A stretch of DNA of 64,000 bases, taken from NCBI RefSeq assembly GCF_000242635.2, contig NC_017770.1:4352669-4416668 (forward strand), read 5' to 3'. The notes under the pieces were generated by a model, which made no database searches, was not told the DNA's origin, and saw only the letters and a list, made by a program, of their open reading frames with translations. Each line of letters begins with the position of its first letter. The first letter of the stretch is position 1. This stretch comes from Solitalea canadensis DSM 3403 (GTDB taxonomy: Bacteria > Bacteroidota > Bacteroidia > Sphingobacteriales > Sphingobacteriaceae). The translations under genes were made by a program, and so were the position numbers. Positions 35,681 to 45,182 of this stretch are shown here, one piece after another.

Positions 35681-37384
35681 ATGAAAAACCTATTCTTACT
35701 AATTGTACTGCCTATAATTCTCACGGGCAGCTCATCTTCTGTAATTATCTCTAAAGAAAGCCTTCAAACTAAAGCACCCTCATCTATTCCGCTTTGCTAT
35801 GGGTTTTCAATTGACATGGCAGATACTTCGAGGCCAGCCTTATACAATGGCTTAGGAATGCATCATTTAAAGGTCAGTACCAAAAATGATTTTGCAGCCA
35901 AATATTTCAATCAGGGAATCATTCTTTACTATGGCTTTAATCACCCGGAAGCTTACAGGTCATTTAAAGAAGCAGCCCGATTAGATCCTGAAATGGCCAT
36001 GGCTTATTGGGGACAGGCATTAAGTATGGGTCCAAACATTAATATGCCAATGGATCCCACAAAAACTGAAGAGGTTTATCAGCTAGTTCAAAAGGCATTG
36101 TCATTAAAAGGCAAAAGCACTGAAACGGAGCAGGCCTACATTGATGCAATTGCTAAGCGCTACAGCAAAGACCCCAAAGCAGACAGAGTGCAGCTTGATA
36201 AGGATTATGCCGCCGCAATGAAACTCGTGAAAGAAAAATATCCTTCAGATCTTGATGCATTAACCTTATATGCCGAATCGCTAATGGATATTCATCCCTG
36301 GGATTTTTGGACTGCTGAAGGAAAACCTAAACCTTGGACAAATGAAATAGTTGAAACATTAGAGACCGTGCTCAAGAAAGATCCAAGTCATGTCGGCGCC
36401 AATCATTTCTACATACATGCGGTAGAAGCATCTGACAAGCCGGGCCGGGGTCTCGCTTCCGCAGATCGTCTTCAAACATTGGTTCCAGGTGCTGGACATT
36501 TGGTACACATGCCTTCACATATTTATGTGCAAACCGGACAATATGATAAAGGGTCTTCTGTAAACAGAGAAGCTATATCAGTGGATACTAAAAGCCTTAA
36601 GGATGGTATGAAAAGCGTTGCTTATCCGGAGCATAATATTCATTTTTTATACACCACCCTGGCATTGGAAGGAAAAAGTAAAGAAGCCCTGGCCAATGCA
36701 AGATTACTACAAAAATCAATTCCTCCGGAATTTCTTGACGATCCCCTTTTCTCCGGTTATGCACAGCATCTGTATTCAACTTATTACTTTGCAATGGTAC
36801 GATTTGGTTTATGGGATGACATTTTAAAAGAGAAAGCTCCAGCCGAAAAATATAAATACCTGCAGGGTCTGTATCATTATGCAAAAGGCATGGCATATGT
36901 AAAAACCAATAAGCCAGATAGTGTTCTAAAAGAACATTCGGAATTACTGGGGCTTATTGCCGCAAAAGAAATGCAAGAGTTAGCCATATGGCAAACCAAC
37001 ACTGCATCCAAATTACTCCAGATTGCTGCTGATGTGTTAGAAGGTGAATTTTATGCTGCAAAGAAAGATTATTCAAAAGCACTCTTACCCTTACAAAAAG
37101 CCATAAAACAAGAAGATGCATTAGTTTACAATGAACCCTTTGACTGGCCTAATCCGGTAAGAAATAATTACGGGGCAATTTTATTGGAAAACAACAGATT
37201 TACAGAAGCTGAATCAGTTTATAATAAAGCGTTAAAGAAATATCCCGATAATGGTTGGTCTTTATTTGGTTTATATCAAACTCTTAAAGCTGAAAACAAA
37301 ACATCAGAAGCCGAAATCATAAAAAAAAGATATGATAAAGCCTTTGCCAATAGTGATCTTAAACTAACTAGTTCGAGATTTTAA
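35681..37384 (+). CDS. Secreted tetratricopeptide-repeat protein
   Basis: Protein of 567 aa with a hydrophobic N-terminal signal (about 1-20) and TPR-type helices throughout; GIILYYGFNHPEAYRSFKEA and MAMAYWGQALSMGPNIN open the first repeats, and a His-rich region HLVHMPSHIYVQTGQYDKG in the middle is conserved in this family. A final repeat AESVYNKALKKYPDNGWSLF closes the protein. The His cluster could bind metal, but no function is established. A single-gene unit with a GIN-domain gene 70 bp or so downstream. Confidence 0.85.
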   Translation: MKNLFLLIVLPIILTGSSSSVIISKESLQTKAPSSIPLCYGFSIDMADTSRPALYNGLGMHHLKVSTKNDFAAKYFNQGIILYYGFNHPEAYRSFKEAARLDPEMAMAYWGQALSMGPNINMPMDPTKTEEVYQLVQKALSLKGKSTETEQAYIDAIAKRYSKDPKADRVQLDKDYAAAMKLVKEKYPSDLDALTLYAESLMDIHPWDFWTAEGKPKPWTNEIVETLETVLKKDPSHVGANHFYIHAVEASDKPGRGLASADRLQTLVPGAGHLVHMPSHIYVQTGQYDKGSSVNREAISVDTKSLKDGMKSVAYPEHNIHFLYTTLALEGKSKEALANARLLQKSIPPEFLDDPLFSGYAQHLYSTYYFAMVRFGLWDDILKEKAPAEKYKYLQGLYHYAKGMAYVKTNKPDSVLKEHSELLGLIAAKEMQELAIWQTNTASKLLQIAADVLEGEFYAAKKDYSKALLPLQKAIKQEDALVYNEPFDWPNPVRNNYGAILLENNRFTEAESVYNKALKKYPDNGWSLFGLYQTLKAENKTSEAEIIKKRYDKAFANSDLKLTSSRF

Positions 37385-37456
37385 TTTTTTTTGAATTAAC
37401 ATGCAACATTCACAAAGATGAGTGCGTCTGATAGAAAAATAAAACTAATACAGCAT

Positions 37457-38209
37457 ATGAACCTATTAAAGAAATCACTTTTTGCACTAGCGTTAACAGT
37501 ATCCACGTCAGCAGTTGCGTTGGACTCCTTTGCAGTTTCCGGAACCCATTATATCAATACTCCCCTATCTGAGAAAACAGAAACCCGTGAAGTTGAAGCG
37601 TTCAATGGAATATCAGTTTCAACAGGAATTGATGTGTTTATCGCTCAGGGAAATGCTGAAAAAGTAACCGTTACTGCCGATGACGATATTATTTCATCCA
37701 TCAAAACTGAAGTAAAGGGCGGAATATTGAATATATATGTAGATAAGAAAAACAACAAAAGCTGGTCATGGACACGAAACAACACCATGAAAGTTTACCT
37801 GACAGTAAAGGAATTAAACTCAATAACGGCATCAAGCGGCTCGGATGTTTCGACTACCAATACACTAAAATCAGCCAAATTATTTGTTCAATCATCAAGT
37901 GGTTCTGATATAAATCTTGCACTTGACGCAGGTGATCTTATTTGTGAGTCTTCAAGCGGCTCCGATATGAAACTTAGCGGAATTGCGAAGTCTCTTAATG
38001 TAAAATCATCAAGCGGAAGTGATATTTCTGCTTATGAACTTACTTCTGAAGTTTGCGTAGCAAATGCAAGCAGCGGCTCAGACATCGAAGTAACTGTTAC
38101 CAAGCAGCTAACAGCTCATGCTAGTAGCGGAGGCGATGTATCCTATAAAGGGAACCCGCAGAATGTGGTAAAAAATGAATCCAGCGGTGGCGACGTAAGT
38201 CATAACTAA
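37457..38209 (+). CDS. Secreted GIN (DUF2807) domain protein with SSGSD repeats
   Basis: Putative auto-transporter-adhesin head GIN domain, 250 aa from the chosen ATG (37457), which starts right at a signal peptide (MNLLKKSLFALALTV). An ATG 13 codons earlier (37418) would put a charged tail before it. The domain is a parallel beta-helix: the turn SSGSD or SSGGD recurs seven times (ASSGSDV, SSSGSDI, SSSGSDM, SSSGSDI, ASSGSDI, ASSGGDV, ESSGGDV) at about 18-22 residue spacing. Likely anchored or free at the cell envelope; ligand unknown. A bidirectional terminator follows. Confidence 0.85.
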   Translation: MNLLKKSLFALALTVSTSAVALDSFAVSGTHYINTPLSEKTETREVEAFNGISVSTGIDVFIAQGNAEKVTVTADDDIISSIKTEVKGGILNIYVDKKNNKSWSWTRNNTMKVYLTVKELNSITASSGSDVSTTNTLKSAKLFVQSSSGSDINLALDAGDLICESSSGSDMKLSGIAKSLNVKSSSGSDISAYELTSEVCVANASSGSDIEVTVTKQLTAHASSGGDVSYKGNPQNVVKNESSGGDVSHN

Positions 38210-38241
38210 GCACAGCAACTATTTAAATTACATATAACAGA

Positions 38242-38270
38242 AAACGGGCGACAATGATTGTCGCCCGTTT
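38242..38270. terminator. Bidirectional terminator between convergent genes
   Basis: Perfect 13-bp stem (38242-38254 with 38258-38270) and a 3-nt TGA loop, with A-run and T-run flanks. It ends both the GIN-domain gene (plus) and the beta-CASP gene (minus). Confidence 0.92.
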
Positions 38271-38272
38271 CT

Positions 38273-39673
38273 TTATATTTTAAATCGTTGGTGTCTGTAT
38301 GGAATCTCTACCTGGTTAAAGCCTTGCAAATGAAGTTTTTCTTTAAATTCTCTCTGCACTTCATATTCTCCATGTACCAGAAAAACCTCCTTCACTTTTG
38401 AAGGATTCTGACATGAAAGAAACCTGGAAAGATCTTTATAATCACCATGAGCACTTAATGAGTCGATTTTCCCGACTTCAGCTTTCACCTCAAACCGACT
38501 ACCAAAAATCCTCACAACCTCCTGATTATTTAATAAACGCCCCGCCAAAGATCCAGGCTCACAATATCCAACCATCAATATGGTGTTTCTACTATCGCTA
38601 ATGTTATTTGCGATATGATGCTTAACCCGGCCAGCTTCTGCCATACCCGAAGAAGAAATAATAATGCACGGATTTTTACGGGAATTTAATGCCTTTGACT
38701 CTTCAACATCCTCGATAAAATGCAATCTTAAAAAGTCGAATGGGTCTTTATCGTATTGAAGTGTTCTTCCTACATCTTCATTATAATACTGAGGGTAGCT
38801 TTTAATAATTTTAGTCGTTCTTTCTGAGAGAGGACTATCTACAAATACATCAACAGGCGGTAATTCGCCTAGATTCTCAAGATTATTCAGTACATACAGC
38901 ACCTCTTGGGTTCTCCCCACACTAAATGCCGGAATAATCAACTTACCACCTTTGTCAACACAGGTGTGCCTAATGTATTTTAACAGTTCTCGTTCGGTTG
39001 GAGCAGCATCCTCATGCAGCGAATTCCCGTAGGTAGATTCCAGCAAAATATAGTCAGCCTGCGGAAACGTCTCAGGAGATCGTAATATTTCAGCACCATA
39101 GCGACCAACATCCCCACTGAATGTTATTCTTGCGGTTCTCCCTTGATCTTTAATTGTAAGATGTACAGCAGCACTGCCAATAATGTGACCAGCATCGGTA
39201 AAAAGCACTTCAATATCCCTGTCAATTTTATTATGGACGCCGTACTCAATAGCAACAAACTGATCGAAGCAGGCCTCTGCATCCTGTGTGGTATAAAGGG
39301 GCTTTAATAGCGGTTTTCCTTCGCGTTTCCTTTTTTTATTAAGATAATTGATATCTGCTTCCTGAATCCTGGCCGAATCTAATAGCAACAATTTTGTTAA
39401 ATCAACGGTAGCGGGTGTACAAAATATCTTACCGTTATATCCCTCTTTAACCAAGCGGGGAATTAGTCCACAATGATCAATATGTGCATGAGAAAGTATT
39501 AAATAATCGACATCCTTGGGGTCAAATCCAAAGTGACTATTCATAACCTCCGTTTCAGCTCCACTTCCCTGAAACATTCCACAGTCCAAAAGAATTTGTT
39601 TTCCTGATTCTGTCCTTATTAAATGCTTACTCCCTGTTACATTTTGAGCAGCTCCGTGAAATGTTATATACAT
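38273..39673 (-). CDS. Metallo-beta-lactamase fold, beta-CASP RNA-processing type hydrolase
   Basis: Protein of 466 aa from the ATG at 39673 (MYITFHGAAQNVTGSKHL). Zinc ligands are in SHAHIDHCG and the following HIIGSAAVH and GDVGRYG; the beta-CASP insert holds STYGNSLH and IIPAFSVGRTQEVLY; and the RMMBL domain ends with KVDSLSAHGDY-type sequence (KIDSLSAHGDYKDLS). Relatives are CPSF73/RNase J-like nucleases acting on RNA. A longer form starting at 39712 would run into the strong hairpin at 39705-39747, so the shorter start is preferred. Single-gene unit. Confidence 0.93.
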   Translation of the reverse strand: MYITFHGAAQNVTGSKHLIRTESGKQILLDCGMFQGSGAETEVMNSHFGFDPKDVDYLILSHAHIDHCGLIPRLVKEGYNGKIFCTPATVDLTKLLLLDSARIQEADINYLNKKRKREGKPLLKPLYTTQDAEACFDQFVAIEYGVHNKIDRDIEVLFTDAGHIIGSAAVHLTIKDQGRTARITFSGDVGRYGAEILRSPETFPQADYILLESTYGNSLHEDAAPTERELLKYIRHTCVDKGGKLIIPAFSVGRTQEVLYVLNNLENLGELPPVDVFVDSPLSERTTKIIKSYPQYYNEDVGRTLQYDKDPFDFLRLHFIEDVEESKALNSRKNPCIIISSSGMAEAGRVKHHIANNISDSRNTILMVGYCEPGSLAGRLLNNQEVVRIFGSRFEVKAEVGKIDSLSAHGDYKDLSRFLSCQNPSKVKEVFLVHGEYEVQREFKEKLHLQGFNQVEIPYRHQRFKI

Positions 39674-39704
39674 AGAAAACGGTTGAGTGTATTTTAAATT
39701 TAAG

Positions 39705-39747
39705 TTATTCAACAGGACAATGCAATATGCATTATCCTGTTGAATAA
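39705..39747 (-). terminator. Terminator of the CocE-M28 operon
   Basis: A 13-bp stem (39705-39717 with 39735-39747) is extended after one C-A mismatch by AATGCA/TGCATT. On the minus strand it lies 3 bp after the M28 peptidase stop, followed by CTTAAATTTAAAA. Confidence 0.75.
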
Positions 39748-39750
39748 GTA

Positions 39751-41103
39751 TTATTGGCGTAAGGGCTTAGGAAAAACAATTAAGCTTTCATGTCCCTTAT
39801 CATCCACGGATTGGACACCAAAGAAGTAATTGTCTTTTGAATAAGGCAGTTTAACCTGATTGGTTTCAACGAATAATTTTTTCTCCCAAAAAGGGCTTGT
39901 TGTTTCGCGCAGTAACACGTAATAGCCTTTAGGTTTTTGTCCTTGTGGTATGCCCCAGGCCAATTCGGTAAAATTAGTAAGTTGCTTTGTTAGAATGCTT
40001 ACATTCTGCGGTTCTTGTGGCGCCTTTGCTAAATTGGCTAATGTCGCAGCATTAATGCCGGTTACTTTTTTCAAATAACCAAAATCCACAAATTCAGAAA
40101 GGTCCCCATAATTTCTTCCATTTTCAGTTCTTAAGTCCTGATGCTGACGATCGAAGTTTTCATTCATCTCCGTAAACCTGATCGCAGCAAAGCCGGCATT
40201 GCTAAATGGAGTATGATCGCCACCGCGCAGATAACGATCTTTTCTAAAGATAAGTTTAACCTCCATATTATCAACATAACGTTCACCTACCTCCTTCACA
40301 TAACGTGAAAACTGCCGTGCCGGACTATCATTTTCACCTCCTGCTTGCTGACGTTGTAATGCCATCGGCCCTGTTTCTGCTGCAGGAACACCCTCACTAA
40401 ATACTCGCAGTCTCAGGTTATCTTTCAGATCTGTTTCAGCACCATAACTATTGCCAACAATATCATTGGTAATCATTCCCTTTATTTCCCATTTCTCTTC
40501 AATCGCTCTTTTCGCCAGGTTTGCAGAACCCAACAGCCCTTGCTCTTCGCCAGTTACACAGGCAAAAATGATCGTAGCATTAAACTTATGCTTACTCATT
40601 ACCCGTGCAAGCTCCATTACCGCCACTGTCCCTGATCCATCATCGTTCGCGCCAGGGGCTGTAATCGTATCATTATTGACATTCGATGCCCTTGAATCAA
40701 AGTGACCACTAACAATAAAAACCCTTTTATCGGCAGGGTCTGTTCCCGGCAAAATGGCAAGCACATTTTTTAATTCGGCTTTCTTGGTAATCCGGTTACC
40801 ATCAGGTTCAACAAAGAACGTATCGTACTCAACCTTAAGCCGTCCTCCACTCTCTTTTGAATACCGTTGAAATTCAGAAAATATCCACCGCCTTGCAGCA
40901 CCAATTCCCTTTATTGCAGAAGTGGTATCACTTAAGGTATGTCTTGTCCCAAATGAAACCAACTTATTGTTTAAAGCTTGCAGATTTTCAACAGAAATTT
41001 CATCAACAATTGATTTGATTTCCGAATCACGAACAATAATATCTTGCGCCTGTCCCCAAAGTGCAACAACAGAAAACAGGAATGAAAAACAATACTTCCT
41101 CAT
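39751..41103 (-). CDS. Secreted M28-family zinc metallopeptidase
   Basis: Aminopeptidase-type protein of 450 aa with a signal peptide (about 1-19, ending WGQAQ). The M28 metal site is seen: SGHFDSRAS (His/Asp), APGANDDGSGTVAV (bridging Asp), VTGEEQGLLGS (catalytic Glu pair), NDIVGN, and GGDHTPFSNAGF with the last His. A C-terminal beta-sandwich of about 90 residues follows. It starts by a 1-bp overlap (TAATG) with the stop of the CocE/NonD gene, so the two are translated together and probably degrade peptides in the periplasm or outside. Confidence 0.93.
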   Translation of the reverse strand: MRKYCFSFLFSVVALWGQAQDIIVRDSEIKSIVDEISVENLQALNNKLVSFGTRHTLSDTTSAIKGIGAARRWIFSEFQRYSKESGGRLKVEYDTFFVEPDGNRITKKAELKNVLAILPGTDPADKRVFIVSGHFDSRASNVNNDTITAPGANDDGSGTVAVMELARVMSKHKFNATIIFACVTGEEQGLLGSANLAKRAIEEKWEIKGMITNDIVGNSYGAETDLKDNLRLRVFSEGVPAAETGPMALQRQQAGGENDSPARQFSRYVKEVGERYVDNMEVKLIFRKDRYLRGGDHTPFSNAGFAAIRFTEMNENFDRQHQDLRTENGRNYGDLSEFVDFGYLKKVTGINAATLANLAKAPQEPQNVSILTKQLTNFTELAWGIPQGQKPKGYYVLLRETTSPFWEKKLFVETNQVKLPYSKDNYFFGVQSVDDKGHESLIVFPKPLRQ

Positions 41104-42974
41104 TACTCAATAACTGTTATATGTAAACCAGACGACGCATTATTCTGATGCATCACACGGATAGTTGCCTTTTGAAAATCATCATCATTGGCCTGATAAA
41201 TATTCTCAACAAACTTCTGTGGATTTCTGTCGACCAGTGGAAACCATGTACTTTGTACTTGAACCATGATCTTATGTCCTTTTTTAAACGTATGCATTAC
41301 ATCCGGAAGGTAGAATTTAACTTGCTCTGTCTTACCTGGCGTTAATGCTTCAGGTTTCTCATAGCTGTTACGATATCGAGCACGCATTACCTCTCCACGT
41401 ACCAACATTTGATATCCGCCAATAAGAACTTCTTTGTTGTTTAATTGATAGCTTTTCAAAGAGTCGGGATATACATCAATAACCTTTACAATAAAATCAC
41501 CGTCGGTGCCAGTGGTAGAAATAAACAGATCAGCATTCAATGGTCCTGCAAGCGTAATATCCTTCTCTAATACATTTGTTTCGTACACCAATACATCCGG
41601 ACGACGGCTGGCAAAACGTTGATCGTCGATCATGTATTCCCGGGTACGTTTTATTCCGACACCATCCTGATAGGGCACAGGTTTTGACGGATCACTAATA
41701 TATTCGTCGGAACCGTTTGCTGTTGTTGGTGCATCAAAGGCCAATTTTCCATTAGACTGGAAATAAAGAGTTTTCTGTTTGCTCTCAACCGGAGGCCATG
41801 CAGCGAATTTCTGCCATTTGTCGGCTCCGATGTCAAACGTTAATGCTTCCGGTATGTCCGGACTACCGACTCCTTTAAGGTGATATACAAAGAATGGTAG
41901 TTCCACATTTTGTTGATACCAAATACTTGTTGCCGATCCGAATTTTATATCACCAAAATAAGAACCATCACTTCTCATCCAACCACCATGAAACCAAGGT
42001 CCCATTACTAATGTATTGGTGGTTTTTGGGTTATTCTTCTCAATGGTTTTGTAAGTTTCAAGAGCTCCCCAGCAATCCTCCGCATCGAAAAAACCACCCA
42101 CTACAAGCATGGCCGGTTTAATATCTTTCATAAACTGGCGAATATCCCGTGCTTTCCAAAAACTGTCATAATCAGGATGTGCCACCATATCTTTGTAAAA
42201 AGCTACATTCCCTTTAAACATTTCCGCTTCAATATTCTTCAACGCCCCTTTACTTAAATAGAAGTTATATGCATCCGAACTTTTCATTTGGTAACCCCTT
42301 GGCCATTCTGTTACAGGTATAGGGCGAGGAAGGCCAAATGACGAATAAAAAGCAAAAGCATCCATCATGAAGAATGCTCCGTTGTGATGAAAATCATCTC
42401 CCAAAAACCAATTTGTAACCGGGGCTTGAGGAGAAACCGCTTTTATAGCCGGATGTCCGGACAATGCAGCTGTAGTTGAATAGAATCCTGGATAAGAAAT
42501 ACCATAAACACCTATTTTTCCATTATTATTTGCTACATTTTTCACTAACCAATCGACGGTATCATACGTATCGGTTGATTCATCAATTGCCGTTTTTGAT
42601 TTTGTGGTCAATTGAGGACGGATATTTTCATATTCTCCTTCTGACATGAACTTACCCCTTACATCCTGGTAAACGAATATGAATCCTTCACGTAATGCAA
42701 ACGGAGATGGCCCCAATGTAAGCTTATATTTTCCCTCACCATAAGGACCAATAGAATAAGGTGTTCTGTTTAAAAGGAAGGGATACTTTTTGGTTTTATC
42801 CTTTGGAGAGTAGACAATAGTAAACAATTTCTTGCCGTCTCGCATGGTGATCTGACACTCTTTCTTTTCGTAATTATTAATAACAAACGCCGAATCTGAT
42901 TCTTGTGCAACAGCTGAAAAACTAATTGACATAAACAGAAAAAGCGCCACGAACAGGTAGTAAATCTTCTTCAT
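41103..42974 (-). CDS. CocE/NonD-family hydrolase (X-Pro dipeptidyl-peptidase type), secreted
   Basis: Alpha/beta hydrolase of 623 aa with a signal peptide (about 1-23, ending SAVAQ). The catalytic Ser is in GVYGISYPGF, with the Asp in the GGFFDAEDCWG segment and the His in GPWFHGGW. The C-terminal jelly-roll has ADLFISTTGTDGDFIVKVIDVYPD, the PepX C-domain. Relatives cleave acylated amino compounds or X-Pro dipeptides. First gene of a two-gene operon with the M28 peptidase. Exact substrate unknown. Confidence 0.92.
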   Translation of the reverse strand: MKKIYYLFVALFLFMSISFSAVAQESDSAFVINNYEKKECQITMRDGKKLFTIVYSPKDKTKKYPFLLNRTPYSIGPYGEGKYKLTLGPSPFALREGFIFVYQDVRGKFMSEGEYENIRPQLTTKSKTAIDESTDTYDTVDWLVKNVANNNGKIGVYGISYPGFYSTTAALSGHPAIKAVSPQAPVTNWFLGDDFHHNGAFFMMDAFAFYSSFGLPRPIPVTEWPRGYQMKSSDAYNFYLSKGALKNIEAEMFKGNVAFYKDMVAHPDYDSFWKARDIRQFMKDIKPAMLVVGGFFDAEDCWGALETYKTIEKNNPKTTNTLVMGPWFHGGWMRSDGSYFGDIKFGSATSIWYQQNVELPFFVYHLKGVGSPDIPEALTFDIGADKWQKFAAWPPVESKQKTLYFQSNGKLAFDAPTTANGSDEYISDPSKPVPYQDGVGIKRTREYMIDDQRFASRRPDVLVYETNVLEKDITLAGPLNADLFISTTGTDGDFIVKVIDVYPDSLKSYQLNNKEVLIGGYQMLVRGEVMRARYRNSYEKPEALTPGKTEQVKFYLPDVMHTFKKGHKIMVQVQSTWFPLVDRNPQKFVENIYQANDDDFQKATIRVMHQNNASSGLHITVIE

Positions 42975-43173
42975 ATAACTATTTAAGTTGTGCTTGAAAA
43001 GTAAATATAAAGGGTAATCGCTAAATATTGATCAATAGTTAAAATGTAACAAAATTGTGATTAATTAGCCTTTCAGCTGTTAATCTAAAACCATCGTTAT
43101 GCATTTGATTATGAATATTTATAATCTGTTTATGGAAATTTCGTACTAGAGCATCTGAATAAATAAAGAAATT

Positions 43174-44373
43174 ATGAAAATGAAAAATCTCATCTGCTTA
43201 ACAATCGGTTTATTTATATGCTTAAATGGAATGGCACAGGAAAAAGACTCTTATTTGTTTTCCAGTCAAATAAAAAAGAAACTGGAAAAAGATTCTGTAA
43301 ACTGGAAATATCAAATAGCGGCATGGGATTATTCATTTATTGGCGAGTATCATGAGGCACTAAAATGTTGGGATATCCAGAGCAAACCTCAACAAGATAC
43401 CCTAAATCATAATGACCAACTCCGCTTCATTAACTATCACCCGGTAAATGCACAAGACTATATTATTGCAAAGGCCCAAACCGAAAGAATTCTAATTATA
43501 AATGAAGCTCATCATATTCCAAGGCACCGAGTATTTACAACCTCCTTGCTTGAAAAATTATATGCGCAAGGGTACAGATTTATTGGATTTGAGGCACTGG
43601 ATTCAAAGGATACATTAATTAATGAGCGAAAATATCCTGTTCATATTAGCGGTTTTTATACAGAAGAACCACAACTTGGAAATCTAATAAGAGCAGCTTT
43701 AAAAATCGGCTTTACTGTTTTTAATTATGAAGCCGAAAACGGGAAGAATGGAAAGGAAAGAGAAATTGAAGAAGCTCAAAACATTAAAAAGATAGTAGAT
43801 AAAAATCCAAATGCCAAGCTAATTATTTATTGTGGTTTTGATCATCTAAAAGAAGGTTATGTGAAAAATTGGGATAAAGCTATGGCAGGCCGATTGGCGG
43901 AATACACGGGCATTAATCCATTTACTGTTAACCAAGTGGCTTTAACTGAGAAGAGTGATAGTAATTATGAATCTCCCTTATATCGTTTTATAAATGCTAA
44001 GGAATCATCGGTATTCGTTGATTCGGAACAATCCGTTTTTTGCGACCTTGAAAACGCTAAACAATTTGATATTGCTGTTTACCACCCAGTAACATCCTAT
44101 ATCAACGGTCGACCAGATTGGTTGTATTTAAATGGGAAACGACAGAAAGTGCAAATTCTCCATTCATCTTCCCTAATTTTTCCAGCACTAGTCTATGCTT
44201 TCCATATAGGGGAAGATATCAATACTGCCATACCCGCTGATTTAATTGAGCTAAAAAATGAAAAAGATAGGCGTCCATTGGTACTTGATGTTGGAAGCTA
44301 TGTAGTAAAAATCAAAAGTATAAATGGACGGGAGGAATATTTTAATGTTACTTTAAGGCAGGCACAAAATTAA
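43174..44373 (+). CDS. Secreted protein of unknown function (possibly EreA/ChaN-like)
   Basis: Protein of 399 aa with a signal peptide of about 20 residues ending GMAQ. I do not recognise it with certainty. The middle part has INEAHHIPRHRVFTTSLLE, RFIGFEAL and KLIIYCGFDHLKEG, a pattern of Glu-Ala-His-His plus a Gly-His-like strand end that recalls the erythromycin esterase/ChaN/TraB superfamily. The C-terminal 130 residues have no recognisable motif. It is followed at once by a 32-codon ORF and a TonB-like gene on the same strand. Confidence 0.7.
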   Translation: MKMKNLICLTIGLFICLNGMAQEKDSYLFSSQIKKKLEKDSVNWKYQIAAWDYSFIGEYHEALKCWDIQSKPQQDTLNHNDQLRFINYHPVNAQDYIIAKAQTERILIINEAHHIPRHRVFTTSLLEKLYAQGYRFIGFEALDSKDTLINERKYPVHISGFYTEEPQLGNLIRAALKIGFTVFNYEAENGKNGKEREIEEAQNIKKIVDKNPNAKLIIYCGFDHLKEGYVKNWDKAMAGRLAEYTGINPFTVNQVALTEKSDSNYESPLYRFINAKESSVFVDSEQSVFCDLENAKQFDIAVYHPVTSYINGRPDWLYLNGKRQKVQILHSSSLIFPALVYAFHIGEDINTAIPADLIELKNEKDRRPLVLDVGSYVVKIKSINGREEYFNVTLRQAQN

Positions 44374-44379
44374 CTAACT

Positions 44380-44478
44380 ATGGAAATTAAAGAACTTGCC
44401 AAAGCTTTTGTTTTTTGTTTAATTCCTTGTGGAATTTTGCATTTTTTTCATCATACAACAAAACCTTTTGTATTATGA
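44380..44478 (+). CDS. Possible 32-aa peptide overlapping the TonB-like gene
   Basis: An ATG at 44380, 7 bp after the previous stop, opens a 32-codon frame with a hydrophobic middle (AFVFCLIPCGILHFF) whose TGA overlaps the ATG of the next gene (ATGA). That arrangement suggests coupled translation, but the frame is short and could be chance. Confidence 0.3.
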   Translation: MEIKELAKAFVFCLIPCGILHFFHHTTKPFVL

Positions 44479-45050
44479 TACCATTCAACGATTCACCCAA
44501 ATGGATTTTCTGGAAATACCTAATTCATATTTGCCTGGGACTAATCCTTATTTATGCTGCTTATAGTGTTAAGAAGAAAGCTCAAAACACACCTAGTATC
44601 AACGCAAGAAGTGTTCAATATCTGCCTGAGCCTTTAATTGAAAAGGATACCTTAACGAATCCGGACATCATTATTGATTCAAAAGAGTCTAAGCCAAATG
44701 CAGATACTTCAAACCCATTGTCTCAGGAAATTTTTAATACTTATGAAACTCCTCCTGAATTTCCGGGTGGAAATGACAGAATAGCAATCTTCATGAAGAA
44801 AAACATCCAATATCCGAAAGAGGCTATAAAAAGCAATATTGGAGGAAGAGTTACGATTTCGTTTACAATTAAGGCAAATGGCAAAATAACAAACATACAG
44901 CTGCTTCGGGGGATTGGGTATGGTTGTGATGAGGAAGCTCTGCGGCTTGTTAAACTAATGCCAAAATGGAAGCCAGGGACAATAAACAATGTTCCAAGAG
45001 AATGGCATTACAATTTGCCTATAATATTTAATTCAAGAGATATTAAATAG
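44475..45050 (+). CDS. Small TonB-like protein (energy transducer C-terminal domain)
   Basis: Protein of 191 aa from the ATG at 44475 (an upstream TTG at 44415 is rejected). One transmembrane helix at about 15-33 (LIHICLGLILIYAAYSV), a linker of only about 60 residues without the Pro runs of standard TonB, then a TonB C-terminal domain: PEFPGGNDRIAIFMKKNIQYP, GGRVTISFTIKANGKI, GCDEEALRLVKLMPKWKPG. It resembles the TonB at 25920-26738 in that domain. No ExbBD genes are near; it may work with the operon at 23-29 kb or bind another partner. Confidence 0.88.
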   Translation: MIPFNDSPKWIFWKYLIHICLGLILIYAAYSVKKKAQNTPSINARSVQYLPEPLIEKDTLTNPDIIIDSKESKPNADTSNPLSQEIFNTYETPPEFPGGNDRIAIFMKKNIQYPKEAIKSNIGGRVTISFTIKANGKITNIQLLRGIGYGCDEEALRLVKLMPKWKPGTINNVPREWHYNLPIIFNSRDIK

Positions 45051-45134
45051 TCAAGATTGCTTAATATTTAACTTTTTCAATCGTTATAGGGCCAATCTAC
45101 AGCTCGATAGCATGCTACTAATCTATAAACAAAA

Positions 45135-45160
45135 AAAACGGCAGAGGATTCTGCCGTTTT
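45135..45160. terminator. Bidirectional terminator between TonB-like gene and sdhB
   Basis: A 10-bp stem (45135-45144 with 45151-45160) and a 6-nt loop, with A-run left and T-run right. It serves the convergent plus-strand gene ending at 45050 and sdhB ending at 45183. Confidence 0.9.
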
Positions 45161-45182
45161 TCTATTCTATAAATTGCACCAA

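Noticed and set aside
39674-39712. Longer N-terminus of the beta-CASP hydrolase
   Set aside because: It would begin within the strong terminator hairpin of the upstream operon; the ATG at 39673 gives the family start.
44415-44474. Longer TonB-like protein from a TTG
   Set aside because: TTG in a T-rich context, adding residues with no counterpart; the ATG at 44475 leads directly to the membrane helix.
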